Shown piece after piece: positions 43,141 to 53,858 of a stretch of 64,000 nucleotides of DNA. How positions within the stretch are numbered: position 1 is the first letter of the stretch; every line of letters begins with the position of its first letter. The notes under the pieces were generated by a model. The model was not told the DNA's origin. It saw only the letters and a list, made by a program, of their open reading frames with translations, and searched no databases. This DNA comes from Xanthostigma xanthostigma (Eukaryota > Arthropoda > Insecta > Raphidioptera > Raphidiidae): contig OY754464.1 of the NCBI GenBank assembly GCA_963575645.1, positions 79,272,948-79,336,947 on the forward strand, written 5' to 3'. The translations under genes were made by a program, and so were the position numbers.

Positions 43141-43445
43141 AAAATTAACAGAAATAATATATCAAAACGGTCAACTTTTCATTGATGAAAATAAAATTGA
43201 AAACAAACTAAAAGCGAAATAGAATTTTTACAGTACGACGACTTTGTGTAGGAAAACTCTGAGAATAAAAGCATTTATATAAAGGCATACAAAGTCAGGT
43301 CATTTCGGTACAATACTCTGCCACTAATCTTCCCTCGGGATGTAAATTGTACGTCTTGAACGAACTTCGCTGTTCGCTCGACTATCCCTATTCATAAATG
43401 AATTTAAAGATTGTTTCACATTCATTAATGGTGCGTAGCACATGA
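43141..43445. other. Unexplained stretch, nothing recognised
   Basis: No structure recognised. Confidence 0.4.
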
Positions 43446-43928
43446 AAAACAATTCCAACCATTTAAGCGACGAGACCATTACTACTTCAAAAATGTTTAC
43501 ATTTGATTATAATAAAGAAAAGAAAATTTCTGATATCGCGTGAAGTGAAGCGGGTAATGACTAGTATTCAACATGATATTTGCTATTCGTTGCCATGGTT
43601 ACCTACATAATATGTTCTACGTCATGTAAAAATTAATCAAAGCATGCCTAACTAGTTTATTTCTGACAGATCTACAAAACAAAAGAACAGTTGATTTTTT
43701 TTTATTTTCAAAATATTTCCGAAACTATAAAGTTCTGAAAAAAATGTAGGTATTAACGAAACTTTCTTGAAAAAATAAATAGAATAAGCCGTTATGAAAA
43801 TATACCATTATTATATTAAAAAAAACACCGTTATAGCATATATCTCTTCTGCGCATGCGCCGATTTTCCCCAAAAACAATAGGACTCTTCATATTTACAT
43901 ATCAAACATCCTTCCCAAAATTTGGTTG
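43446..43928 (-). mobile_element. Family R MITE, reverse copy, 5' truncated
   Basis: From 'aacaattccaacc' through 'tgatatcgcgtgaagtg', 'ttaactagtttatttctgac' and 'gcgcatgcgccgattttcc' to 'cccaaaatttggttg', where homology stops. The lost part is the 'tactagtttaggtcaaaa' end. A 63-codon frame at 43831-44022 overlaps its edge. Confidence 0.75.
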
Positions 43929-44337
43929 TTATAAAAAAAACAATACTTCTCCTACCACAAAACAGGACGAAAAAGTAGAGGCAACGAGAATGGAAAAGAT
44001 GAAGCTCTGACTTATCGAGCATTGACTGTATGTCTTGTTTGTCTCTAATTAATGTGAACGCAACTTAAGAGCGATATTTCACTTGCAAATTGCATTGATT
44101 CTTTGTGTTCCTTTTTCACATTGATATTCCTCGCATAGATTTCTTCAACTAACTATGCAATACTAAGTAACTACATTTAAATAAATTATTTTCCTTCAAC
44201 GCATCTTCTAAAATCGTATACAGGTTGATTTTTATGTCTTTGATTACCCTTTATTCACGCAGTTTGGCTCGCGTTAATTTTTTCGGCAGAAAAAGTATCT
44301 TAATCCGAACAGACTTAGACAAAAGTGCTTTTTCTAT
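43929..44337. other. Unexplained stretch, nothing recognised
   Basis: A 73-codon frame at 44225-44446 crosses into the next repeat and is unsupported. Confidence 0.4.
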
Positions 44338-44740
44338 ATATGTATATAAAAATCTCGTGTCAGGATGTTCGTCGGCGCTAATCTCCGAAACCACTAAACC
44401 GATTTTAATGAAATTTTGTAAATGTGTCTTGCTTAGTCAAACTTAGACAATAGGATAGTTTTTATATATTTTGTGCAAAATTACGACGTTTTGTGAAAAT
44501 AAACTATTTTAGTAACGACATCTGATACAATTTGCTCAAAGCTATTAGTTCAGAAGCAAACAAAAAAAAGACTGTTTCAGTACCAAGTAGCGACAGCTGT
44601 TAGAATTCTCTCAAAGCTATCAGTTCAGAAACAAATCTGATACAGTTTGCTCAAAGTTATTAGTTCAGACGCCGGGCCGCAAATGAAATACATTTTGCAG
44701 AATTATATCTATCGCACCCGGGTGAAACCGGGTAATAATG
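44338..44740 (+). mobile_element. Helitron-like element, 3' end lost
   Basis: 'ctaatctccgaaaccactaa' near its start, two or three 'ctatyagttcagaagcaaa' words in the middle, and 'cgcacccgggtgaaaccggg' at the end. It lacks the final CTAG. Relatives at 57501-57891 and 51050-51925 on the other strand. Confidence 0.6.
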
Positions 44741-44867
44741 AATAGATTGTTTGACTATTAAAATGTTCATATCCCAGTATTCGTCCAACGGATTTTTATT
44801 CGCATAAATGTAATCGTTTCATAGGATAAAACAGCATTGCAAATTTTAAATATAAGTGTGGGTTGGC

Positions 44868-45032
44868 GCAAAAACACTAGTCGCCATGTGACGTCATTCT
44901 TGTAGTATATAAGCACAAATTAGGCTCAGTATCATTTACACGAGGCTCGTTTAATGTTTACTCACGTCGTATGTGTTTTTACTACAAGTCTGACGTCACA
45001 CTTATGACGGTAGCGTTTTTACACACGTGAAA
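44868..45032. mobile_element. Snapback MITE, about 160 bp
   Basis: 'gcaaaaacactagtcgccat' then 'gtgacgtcattcttgtagt' pairs with 'actacaagtctgacgtcac' then 'gacggtagcgtttttac'. Arms are about 42 bp with several mismatches. TSD unclear. Confidence 0.65.
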
Positions 45033-45569
45033 AAAAAATTATATTGAAATAATCAACCTTCTGTTTTTGTGAACACAAATTAATAATTCACACAAATAAA
45101 TCATTTATTTTTATTGTGTAAAACACTTTATTAGTAGCTGCAAATTTTAGAATACAAAACTAAATTTTCCGTTATATTTCAAACAAAATTCATTTAAATT
45201 CTATCAAAATATTCGAAATAAAATTAAACTAAAATCTTCTAAAAGAGGAGAATTTGTTTCAACGTAGTGCAATATTAAATTACACAGAAATTTGGTCTGT
45301 TTTTCATTAAAGTTTGACTAGCGTAGAGCCGCCTGTCATACAATAAAATATTCCATTCGAGGTATTTAAAAGCATCTCTCTCAATTGGCATGACGTGAAT
45401 TTATAAAATCTAGTTAAGATGGTCGACCGAAGCTCGCTGACAACAAATGACGAACGTTTTTGTTGACACGAAGATATTATGATGTATTTCGGTGCGAGTT
45501 ACAAAACACACTTAAAAACTAAAATATCGGCATAACGCGGCGTAACGCACATAAAATAGAGATGCGGTC
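45033..45569. other. Unexplained stretch, nothing recognised
   Basis: A+T-rich. No structure recognised. Confidence 0.4.
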
Positions 45570-45577
45570 ATTGGTTG

Positions 45578-46050
45578 CAGGATTGCCAGACGTACGAGAA
45601 ATCTCGTACCATTACTAGTTTTTGTGCGAGATACAAGAATAACAAAATTCTCGTACAATTTTGTACGAGATTTTAACAATGATGACTGCCTTCGCTATGT
45701 ATCATCCAAAAAGTGTAAGAATTTGCATATTTACCACATAAAACGATCGACTGGGCGCATCACTAAATGCACTACCTCATCACTATATGAAACTAGACAA
45801 TCCCCGTTTAATGTATTTATTCGTTGTTGTCCTTATTACACTAATGTTAATCACTATCAGTTCTGATTGTTTCATTTGAATTGACAGCTAAAAGCGCAAA
45901 GAATATGACTACTCAAAGTTAAATAGTACAGTAAATAGCATAAATTATAAATTTTATTCGATATACTTACTTTAAATTTATACTTGTACGAGATTAACTG
46001 TTGAAAGTCCGAGATATTTAGCAACACTGGTACGAGAAAAAAAACTCCTG
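45578..46050 (+). mobile_element. hAT MITE with perfect 8-bp TSD and CTCGTAC array
   Basis: Flanked by 'attggttg' at 45570-45577 and 46051-46058. Starts CAGGATTGCC and ends CTCCTG, matching hAT CA...TG ends. GTACGAG/CTCGTAC words occur at least six times near both ends, a usual layout for transposase-binding subterminal repeats. 473 bp. Frames at 45624-45866 and 45872-46186 are within or across it and unsupported. Confidence 0.85.
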
Positions 46051-46189
46051 ATTGGTTGTCTTCAGGTAATCGGTACTTTGGTGACAGCGTCTTCCAAGTA
46101 CCGGTGATTTTTAACAACGACCAGTGATCATTGGCAATCCCTGGTAAGACTATGCACGTGCAGAGCACATAGATTACAGAGAGCATAAA

Positions 46190-46815
46190 AAGTCACCGGT
46201 AACTAGTCTGAACTGAACTTACGTCTCACTGGTTACTGCAACGAACAGTGATATCCACACATTATAATAATAAATAATAACCGAGCGGGGTGGCGTAGTG
46301 GTTAGAGTAACTAGATTTGTACCTATTCGGGATTCGAATCCCGGCAGGGCTGCTGCCTCTCGACGAGAAACGGTGATTCCTGTACTGGCCATCTTGTTGA
46401 GGTTTTCCGTGGTTATTTCCTCAATAATAATTACAGATAAATATCGAGATGGTTCTTTATTTAAGGCCTATGCTCAAAATTTACCTACCTTATCTCAATT
46501 TCCTAAAATTCCTTCATTCGCCCATTGCTATTAAGTTTAAGTTTAAAAATATAGAAAATAACGACAAGTGTGATCGATGGAAAATAGTAATGGTGCGAAT
46601 GGCGTCTGTTATGACGGACGTTAAACGCATTATTATTATTATTATAAATAATTCTTTACTACATTTTGTATGTCATAAAGTTTGCCATAAATAATCACAT
46701 TTATTTTTTCGGCAAGAACCTACTTTCTTGTGACGATTACTTTTTCCACTGTAGTCGCTAGTTATTCATCGGTAGCTAGTCTGAACTGAAGTCACTGCAG
46801 TGAACAGTGAAATAT
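46190..46815 (+). repeat. Local direct repeat flanking a SINE
   Basis: 'ctagtctgaactgaa' and 'gaacagtga' occur at 46194-46255 and again at 46769-46815. The SINE lies between. Probably an old local duplication; the spacing does not match a SINE TSD. Confidence 0.55.
46280..46645 (+). mobile_element. tRNA-derived SINE, slightly deleted
   Basis: 'gagcggggtggcgtagtgg' (A box), 'gattcgaatcccggcagg' (B box with one change), 'ctctcgacgagaaacgg' and an (att)n tail. A piece of about 30 bp after the B box is missing. 'ataaataat' flanks both sides. Confidence 0.85.
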
Positions 46816-47215
46816 TACCAAGCACAGTATTTTCTAAAAGCAACTATCAATAGTACAATATAATAACGGATAATTTTAGCAAAAAGAAAACGCACACAAA
46901 AACAAGCTTGTAAAAACAAACAAAAAGAAATATTTGTTTACTGAATATGTATCCAAAAACTTGATAAACTTAAATGTTACCGATAGAACTTTCTGTTTAA
47001 CTTTAAATGGATTTCGAGTTTGAAGGGAACAAAACTGCTCATTTCGATTTTCATTTATTCTATGAAATAAACAAACTTGCCACGCAGAAAAATTAAAAAA
47101 TGTTTTCTTTTACGACTAATTATCATATCATCTTCAGTGTACATTTGCAAAACTTTTAAGAATAAAATCGCAATCGAACCATCAGGGTGCAAACATATAC
47201 TTCTGTCTTTTTTTA
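46816..47215. other. Unexplained stretch, nothing recognised
   Basis: Two opposed frames at 47055-47262 have no motif. Confidence 0.4.
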
Positions 47216-47310
47216 ACTGGCGTATCCAGGAGGACAAAACAAGCACGGGGGACCCGGCTTAAGAAATTTTTAATTTGCCCCCTCCTGGGCCAAAAGCTGG
47301 GTACGCCCAT
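47216..47310. mobile_element. Very short hAT-like remnant
   Basis: 'actggcgtatccaggagg' and 'gctgggtacgcccat' (with 'ccctcctgggcc' inside) are inverted ends of about 15 bp. 'gggcgtacccag' is a familiar end motif of animal hAT elements. Only about 95 bp remains. Confidence 0.5.
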
Positions 47311-47805
47311 GGTAACGTCATAGAAAAAGACAAAGTTTTTGAAATAGAGATATTTTATTCAGATTGAATGCAAGTACATCAACCAATCCTATCATCGGAA
47401 AAATCAGGGAATTACCTACATCGAAGAAAGAGACGTAGATATATTTTAGATCCGGTTTGTTGCCTTCACTCACCGCACATTGAGTAGATAGACAATGATT
47501 CATATAATAATGATTAAATATATGATTGTTTCAATATGGCCGAACTGTCAGATAAATAAATACGTACTTATTATGAAATGAAAATCAGCTATTTTAAAAA
47601 ATGTATCTTGTTCGTAATAATATTATGACTCGGGTAACTGTTACATTGCTCGTTTTAACATAATTTACGAGCTAGAGGCACCAAAAAAAAAGGGTTTGTG
47701 TGTCAGCTCCGACGCACAACTGGAGTTTACTCTTTAGATACGCTGTGCAATGTATTCTATCTCATTCTTTCGCACGTTAATCATACATATATGTTTGTCT
47801 CTTTT
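47311..47805. other. Unexplained stretch, nothing recognised
   Basis: No structure recognised. Confidence 0.4.
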
Positions 47806-47886
47806 GAAGCGGACGAGCGTAACGCCACACTTGAAGCGGACGAGCGTAACGCCACACTTGAAGCGGTGGAGCGTAACGCCTCACCA
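47806..47886 (+). repeat. 27-bp tandem repeat, three units
   Basis: 'gaagcggacgagcgtaacg' followed by 'ccacactt' is repeated at 47806, 47833 and 47860, the last with changes. The unit is a multiple of three, so the 76-codon frame at 47698-47928 reads EADERNATL repeats. No spacer pattern of a CRISPR. No known family. Confidence 0.9.
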
Positions 47887-48623
47887 AAGATTTTACTATT
47901 CATAAAAGTTACGTACCGGGCTTCATAACTCAAAAAAAAAATGGTCGCAACGTAATACTTTGAATATTAATAAAAATAATTTAAAATCTGGTGTCCTGAA
48001 ATATTTAAAAAAATATTTGGATTTTAAGACAGTTGCCGGTAAAGTAGATGTTTTAAATATTATATTCATTTTTCTTGGAACATTAAAATATATTTACCGT
48101 TTATAATTCCGTAAAAAAACCAAAAGGAAAAACAATTTTATTCTCGTTTTCTAACTCAGCCAGCAGAAATAATATACCTGCCTACATTTTTCATAAAAAG
48201 GAAAATTTGATATTATTCTATTAAAAACACTGCATGATACAGAATTGCTTTTCACAGACAAAATGAAAAGAAGATGTGATTTCTTCTATATACACAGATG
48301 CACATAAAATTCAGGGTTTTCAAAAAATCTCTCTAAGATCGGTTCAGCACGGGTAGACAGAAAATTCAGGCGACCAACTGACAGTCATTGCTGCCTGCTG
48401 ATTGCAGGTGCTGTTCTAATGTGCGCGATCCTCCGTTAAATAACATTGATTTTAACAGGTTTTTTTTTTGCTTGGTGCTGTGCTGGTCGTGCAGGTTCAT
48501 GCTCGAGACGTGTGCGTGGTTTTTTAGTCATCATTATAGTACATGTATATTTCGCTTTAATGGAGCGGCAAAGCAAAGCATACCCATTCTATGCATAAAA
48601 CTTACGCCGCTTATACTATATAG
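47887..48623. other. Unexplained stretch, nothing recognised
   Basis: An 89-codon frame at 48388-48657 is unsupported. No repeat end recognised. Confidence 0.4.
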
Positions 48624-48746
48624 TAGCGGTCCGGTTCGGCTTCGTCCGAGTTTGTAGATTGCCACCGTTTTTCGTCGACTTATGTTGCAAAATTGGTCTC
48701 CACGAAAAACGCTTTTATTTTAACGCGATAATATTATAGCCTATGT

Positions 48747-49094
48747 CAGAGGTCGACAACCTTCTGAGAAAGAAGAGCCAAAAGTTACAATGTACAAAAT
48801 TTCCCAGTTTTTAAAGAGCCACTAAACATTTTCGTTTCAGTATTATAGTATTTGCTTATATAGGTATAATATATAAGTATATCCGAGGACGACACGTCGC
48901 GACGGGGACGATGCGGGTGAGACGCGAGTGGAAATGGCTGGGAGACGTACATGATGCTCAATCATGGATCGTTTGGACGATTTTTGAGGGTTTATATAAT
49001 AAAATAATTATTTTTTGTGTATGGAACTGGAGAGCTGCAACTTTATATCAAAAGAGCCGCATGCGGCTCCCTAGCCGCAGGTTGCCGACCCCTG
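48747..49094 (+). mobile_element. hAT MITE with perfect 8-bp TSD
   Basis: TSD 'gcctatgt' at 48739-48746 and 49095-49102. Ends 'cagaggtcgacaacc' and 'ggttgccgacccctg' are inverted and match the widely seen animal hAT end 'caggggtcggcaacct'. 'gccgcatgcggc' lies inside the right end. 348 bp, non-coding. Confidence 0.9.
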
Positions 49095-49216
49095 GCCTAT
49101 GTCCATCCTGAAGATCCATTCTAAATATTGGTGAAAACAATTTTGAAATCGGATGAGTAGTTTCGGAGATTACCTCCTGCATCCAAACTTCCAAACTTTA
49201 CCTCTTTATAATATTA

Positions 49217-49630
49217 ATAATAATGCGTTTAACGTCCGTTTCTCGAATTTATGTCATAACAAACGCACCAATACTGTTTTCCATCTATCACGCTTCCTGT
49301 TATTTTCTAAATTTTTAAACTTCCACATTAAAAGCAATGGGCGAATGAAGGAATTTTAAGACATTAGGTTAAGGTAGGCAAATTTTGAGCATACGAGTTT
49401 GACAGGTAATCGGCCATGGCCTTGAATAAGGAACCATCTCGATATATTTTATCTGGCGTTATTGGGGGAAACCATGGAAAACCTCACCAAGATGGCCGGT
49501 ACAGGAATTACCGCTTCTCGGCGAGAGGCAGCAGGAAAAAGTCCCAGACACATCTGCCCCCGCCGGGATCCGAACCCGGTACCTCCAGAATGCGAGTCCA
49601 GTGCTCTCAACACTACGCTACAACGCTCGG
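49217..49630 (-). mobile_element. tRNA-derived SINE with perfect 18-bp TSD
   Basis: TSD 'tacctctttataatatta' at 49199-49216 and 49631-49648. Reverse copy with 'ggccatggccttgaataagg', 'ttctcggcgagaggcagc' and 'gggatccgaaccc', the B-box complement with one change. The intact 18-bp TSD shows a recent insertion. It sits at the 5' end of a Helitron. Confidence 0.95.
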
Positions 49631-49656
49631 TACCTCTTTATAATATTAGTATAGTC

Positions 49657-50527
49657 TGCACAAGTCCTTCTGACGGTGCTTTTTTTTTGTTACTCTGTCG
49701 AGCGAAATTATTCTCCCTGTGGATAAAGAAGTTTCACTTCAGAGAGCCCTAGTTAAAAACTAGAATCACCCAAACCGCTTTTACTCGCCAGCGGCGGCGG
49801 TTTTAAACGAAACATAACGGAGAAGTGAGGAAAAAAAGAACCCCGTAGTAATTCATTCACAGCTGGAGATGAATGAAAAATCTTAATATGAGATTTCAGA
49901 GTAATGTATGTTCTAGCAAATTACAAAATACTGACAAAATCAACCCACTCCTTCTTTCGTAATGTTTGTTTCCTTGGCGTTATTTAATCATTTGCTAATA
50001 TTTTAGGTAATCAGGAATAATTGATGGCCTCATAGGTATTTATAAAATCATTAACAAGCCCCCTGTAAAATATTCATACTTTTAGAAAAAACCGACCACT
50101 AGTCGGACTCACGCACCGAGGGTTCCATACAAACTGGTAGGTATATAAACTAGAGCTGTAAAAATAACGAGAAATTGTGTACCCGTATGTATTCGTTACT
50201 TAAAGAACCAGTACCCGTTACTTTCGTATCGTTACGTTACTCGTTACTTTTCATACGACATACAATCGTGTACTAACAGCATCAAGCATGTACCATCGCA
50301 TCGAGACGCGTCGCATACGTGATACGGTATGACTTCGTTCGTATAACGTATAACCGCATGCTCTAAATATGGTACAGTCTCCGCAGCAAGATTGTGTTTG
50401 GGTAAGAGTTGAAGGGGGGAAGTTGTCAGATCCTGATGTTTTCTGTTTTTCGCAAATATATCGGAAACAAACCAACTATTATTCTCTTAGAAGCCCTCAG
50501 TTCTCTGGTTGTAATTCGGAAGTGATA
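49657..50527. other. Unexplained stretch with two repeat-like patches
   Basis: 'aaccgaccactagtcggact' and 'caccgagggttccata' at 50092-50132 resemble a repeat start that I associate with Lepidoptera. 50190-50262 is dense in 'cgttac' words ('cgttacgttactcgttact'), perhaps the subterminal part of a worn MITE. Confidence 0.4.
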
Positions 50528-50590
50528 AATTTACATTTTTTGTTAATATACTGTCTGAAAAATTGGTCGATAATTTTATTTATTAGTTAA
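50528..50590 (-). mobile_element. Family A fragment
   Basis: 'attttttgttaatatactg' and 'gaaaaattggtcgataattt' match the arms at 401-468. Confidence 0.7.
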
Positions 50591-50868
50591 TTTTAATTAT
50601 AAATTTTAAAATTGAAACGCGATATCAACAAAACTTTTCAATTCACCGTTTTATATCCAAACTTATATCTAATTAGGACATTGAAAAGAAAGAAGTTTTC
50701 AGTCACGAAACAGCGCTTCAAAATACGACCACGACGTTATATTTTGTTTTTGTGTCTAAAGAAACATTTGCTGTAAAGATGATTTGTTCGAATCTTCGCA
50801 AACATTCGTAAATTCCACTCTTTCAAATGATTCCTTTAGGACAGGACGAATCTTCTGAATATAAATTA
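50591..50868. other. Unexplained stretch, nothing recognised
   Basis: No structure recognised. Confidence 0.4.
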
Positions 50869-51045
50869 TAGCGGTCCGTCCCGGTTTAATCCAGGTGCAA
50901 TGAACAGATGTGGGGGTGAGAACATGAGTACGCACGTTTATCTTAGTTTACCGAGATGAATGTTGTGTCCAAATTTCATGACGATCGGAGTTGCAGTTCA
51001 AAAGTTTTTGTTGGACAGACAAATTTTGATTTTGTGTTTTATATA
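50869..51045 (-). mobile_element. Helitron-like 3' end fragment
   Basis: 'tagcggtccgtcccggttta', 'ttaccgagatgaatgttgtg' and 'aatttcatgacgatcgg' match 26463-26640. It lies head to tail with the next Helitron-like copy. Confidence 0.6.
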
Positions 51046-51049
51046 TCTA

Positions 51050-51925
51050 TACTAGCGTTCCGTCCCGGTTTCACCCGGGTGCGATAGATATAATTCTGCA
51101 AAATGTATTTCGTTTCCGGCTCGGCATCTGAACTAATAGCTTTGAGCAATTTCTACCAGATTTGCATCTGAACTAATAGCTTTGAGCGAATTCTGTAAGA
51201 TGTCGCTACTTGGTACTAAAACAGTTCTTTTAATATTCCAACCTACAAGTGGGGAATGGTACTAGTTTAGGTCAAAAATCACTTTTCAAAAATTTTACAT
51301 ATTTTTTCTTTTTGAGGTCCCCCGAATATAAAATACATATTTTTGGAAAAATTCTGCGCGCCTCTTTGTTGGTCTGTGAGCACGATACAGGTCAAACGGA
51401 TTGAATCCAAATTTCGGGAGTATGTTTGATACATAAATATGAAGAGCCCTATTGTTTTTGGGGAAAATCGGCGCATGCGCAAAAGAGATATATGCTATAA
51501 CATTGTTTTTTTATATAATAATAGTATTTTTCATAACGGTTTATTATGTTACTTATTTTTCCAAGAAAGTTTTGTTATTTTTTTTTCTAAACAAAAAAAA
51601 TCAGCTGTTCTATTGTTTTGTAGATCTGTTAGAAAAAAACTAGTTAAGTATGCTTTGATTAATTGTACATGACGTGGACCATATTATCTAGGTAACCATG
51701 GCAACGAACAGCAAATATCATATTGAATAGTAGCTCCATTACCCGCATCACCTCACGCGATATCAGAAATTTTATTTTCTTTACTACACTATATCAAACG
51801 TAAGTATTTTGAAGTTGGAATGATCCCGTCGCCCAATTGGCTGGAATATTTTGTTTACTTCTGAACTAATAGCTTTGAGTAAATTCTAAGAGATGTCGCT
51901 ACATGTTACTAAAACATTCACAGGT
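51050..51925 (-). mobile_element. Helitron-like element split by family R
   Basis: Parts at 51050-51229 and about 51850-51925. 'ctagcgttccgtcccggttt', 'ctgaactaatagctttgag' and 'gatgtcgctacttggtacta' match 57501-57891, where the sequence is continuous across the break. Confidence 0.7.
51231..51849 (+). mobile_element. Family R MITE nested in a Helitron
   Basis: From 'atattccaacctacaagtgg' to 'cccaattggctggaata', about 619 bp. The ends 'attccaacc' and 'ggctggaat' make a short inverted repeat. The site is defined by comparison with the uninterrupted Helitron at 57501-57891. Confidence 0.85.
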
Positions 51926-52221
51926 AATGCTGTTCGTGCAATTTGTACGACTCAGTTAATGAACGAGGCATGAGTTCAAAGTATAGTTCCGACTCGCATG
52001 CAGAGCGGCACGCACACAAGTGTCTCTCTCGCACGCACACAGTCACGCACTCTCTCTTTCTCAGTCGTTGACGCAACATTTAATTACAAAGATGATAGAT
52101 GGAGACAAATAATATATCATGTGCGAAAATTACATGGCAAACGTTGCTTCATACATACGGTATTCACGCACGCGTCAGAACGGCTAACGTGAGAATACCA
52201 AATGTGCTGCCGGATTCTAAT
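51926..52221. other. Unexplained stretch, nothing recognised
   Basis: A 'cgcacgcacac' / 'ctctctctttctc' simple-sequence patch lies at 52010-52060. No gene recognised. Confidence 0.4.
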
Positions 52222-52262
52222 AACAGCTGCACACACGAGGCTGATTTAGCAGCTTAATTCCT
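52222..52262 (+). mobile_element. Family M terminal fragment
   Basis: 'cagctgcacacacgaggctg' resembles the family M end 'ggccgctgcacacgaggctg'. Confidence 0.4.
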
Positions 52263-52271
52263 TGCTAGACT

Positions 52272-52410
52272 GCCTAGCACACATGAAGAGCGTTCAACGC
52301 GCGTTGGCCCAACGCACGCGTTATCATGTAAACAGTTATATACAATTGTATAGAAATTGTAAACGCGCGTTGGGCTAACGCGCGTTGAACGCCTCTCATA
52401 TAAACTAGGC
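52272..52410. mobile_element. Snapback MITE, about 139 bp
   Basis: 'gcctagcacacatgaagagc' then 'gttcaacgcgcgttggccc' pairs with 'gggctaacgcgcgttgaac' then 'gcctctcatataaactaggc'. Arms about 46 bp. G+C-rich with many CpG. It lies just right of the family M fragment. Confidence 0.75.
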
Positions 52411-52479
52411 CTTACAGTAGAGAGCATAGTTTCCGTCGTGTGTACACGAATCGACGCACCTCTTTTATAATTCCAACCC

Positions 52480-53095
52480 ACAAGCGGGGAATGGTACTAG
52501 TTTAGGTCAAAATTTTGAAATATCTTTTCGTTTTGAGGTCCCCTGAATCAAAAAAACATATTTTTGGAAACACTCTGTGCGCCTGTTTGTCTGTGAGCAC
52601 GATACAGGTCAAACGGATGTGCGGATTGAAACCAAATTTTGGGAGGATGTTTGGTATGCAAATGTGAAGAGCCCTATTGTTTTTGGGGAAAATCGGCGCG
52701 TGCGCAAAAGAGACATATGCTATAACAGTGTCTTTTATATAATAATGGTATACTTTTCATAACGGATTATTATTCTATTTATTTTTTCAAGAAAATGTCA
52801 CTAAAATTTTTTTTATAAACACTATAGTTTCGTTGAAAATAAAAAAAAAACAGCTGTTCTTTTGTTTTGTAGATCTGTCAGAAATAAACTAGTTCAACAT
52901 GCTTTGATTAATTTTTGCATGACGTGGAACATATGTAAGTAACCGTAGCAACGAATAGTAAATATCATATTGAATACTAACCATTACCCGCGTTACCTCA
53001 CGCGATATCAAAAATTTTGTTTTCTTCATTATACTGTATCAAATATATCAATACTTTTGAAGTTGGAATGGTCCCGTCGCCCAATTGGCTGGATT
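52480..53095 (+). mobile_element. Family R MITE, near-complete copy
   Basis: From 'attccaacccacaagcgggg' to 'gcccaattggctggat'. Contains 'gcacgatacaggtcaaacgg', 'gccctattgtttttgggg', 'cacgcgatatcaaaaatt' and 'ttggaatggtcccgtcgcc'. One of the best-preserved copies. The 61-codon frame at 52577-52762 is repeat-derived. Confidence 0.9.
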
Positions 53096-53235
53096 TTTTT
53101 TAAATAATAAACATAAATCCAATTGATATTTTTGACCAATTCTCGGACTGGAAGTCGAGGGCCACGGAAACGCCATATAAAAAAAACGCGGGTAATGGCT
53201 AGTATTCAAATTTCTGTTCTAGAACCAAAAATTTC

Positions 53236-53388
53236 AACCATGTATCATGTTTTCTCCTCGATATTGATTCGAAATTCTATAAACTTGTTTTTTTTTTCTG
53301 CGCGGAAAAAATTGACGCTCAAAATTGACGCTCAAAATTGACGCTCAAAAAAATTTAGTACCCCAGGGCTAAAACATGATACATGTTA
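53236..53388. mobile_element. Small TIR element with 13-bp tandem repeat
   Basis: 'aaccatgtatcatgtttt' and 'aaaacatgatacatgtt' are inverted ends. Three units of 'attgacgctcaaa' occur at 53311-53349. About 153 bp. Confidence 0.65.
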
Positions 53389-53439
53389 ATAACGACAACG
53401 CAATACGCTCGGCTATTATGCTTACATTATTTTGAAGTA

Positions 53440-53856
53440 CAGTGTAAACTCCATTTAACGTCACTGGATATAACGACAAACTCCTTAAAACGTCGAAATT
53501 ACTTAACTCTAGTTAGTTTACTTTGCTGCTCATACAATGATACACTCTAAATAACGACACACCCACTCTAAATAACAACAATACGTCATCATTAGGCAAT
53601 AAACAGTACTTGTTTGTTATTTTGTTGCCTTGTTGTCGGCAACATACGTACCGAAGATTCTAAGAAATTCATTCCTTTGTTTGTAGGGATAGTAGAGAAC
53701 GTTTGTTGGTCAGTTGTAAATTTTATATATTATGAGTAAATACATATTATAGTAAAAAATATTAACAGATTATTTCTTCTCTCCGTTTAACGGCAACTCT
53801 CAATAACGCCACAAAGTGCACAGTCCCTTGAGTGTCGCTATATAGAGTTTACACTT
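53440..53856. mobile_element. pogo/Tigger-like MITE with TA target
   Basis: TA at 53438-53439 and 53857-53858. Ends 'cagtgtaaactccatttaac' and 'ctatatagagtttacactt' are inverted and follow the pogo pattern 'cagt(g)...gatataacg'. 'ggatataacgacaaactcc' and 'aataacgacacaccc' recur. 417 bp, no transposase. Confidence 0.8.
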
Positions 53857-53858
53857 TA

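Larger units (their letters stand above)
48624..49656 (-). mobile_element. Helitron-like element holding a hAT MITE and a SINE
   Basis: On the minus strand it begins with 'actatactaatattataaag' and ends 'gaagccgaaccggaccgcta'. Helitron sequence is at 48624-48738, 49103-49216 and 49649-49656. The two gaps are filled by a hAT MITE (48747-49094) and a SINE (49217-49630), each with its TSD. The terminal CTAG is changed to CTAC. Confidence 0.7.

Noticed and set aside
46190-46815. Direct repeats as LTRs
   Set aside because: Repeats are about 50 bp, diverged, lack TG...CA ends, and enclose only a SINE and unique sequence.
47806-47886. Three evenly spaced repeats as a CRISPR array
   Set aside because: Units are directly adjacent with no spacers, and the context is eukaryotic.
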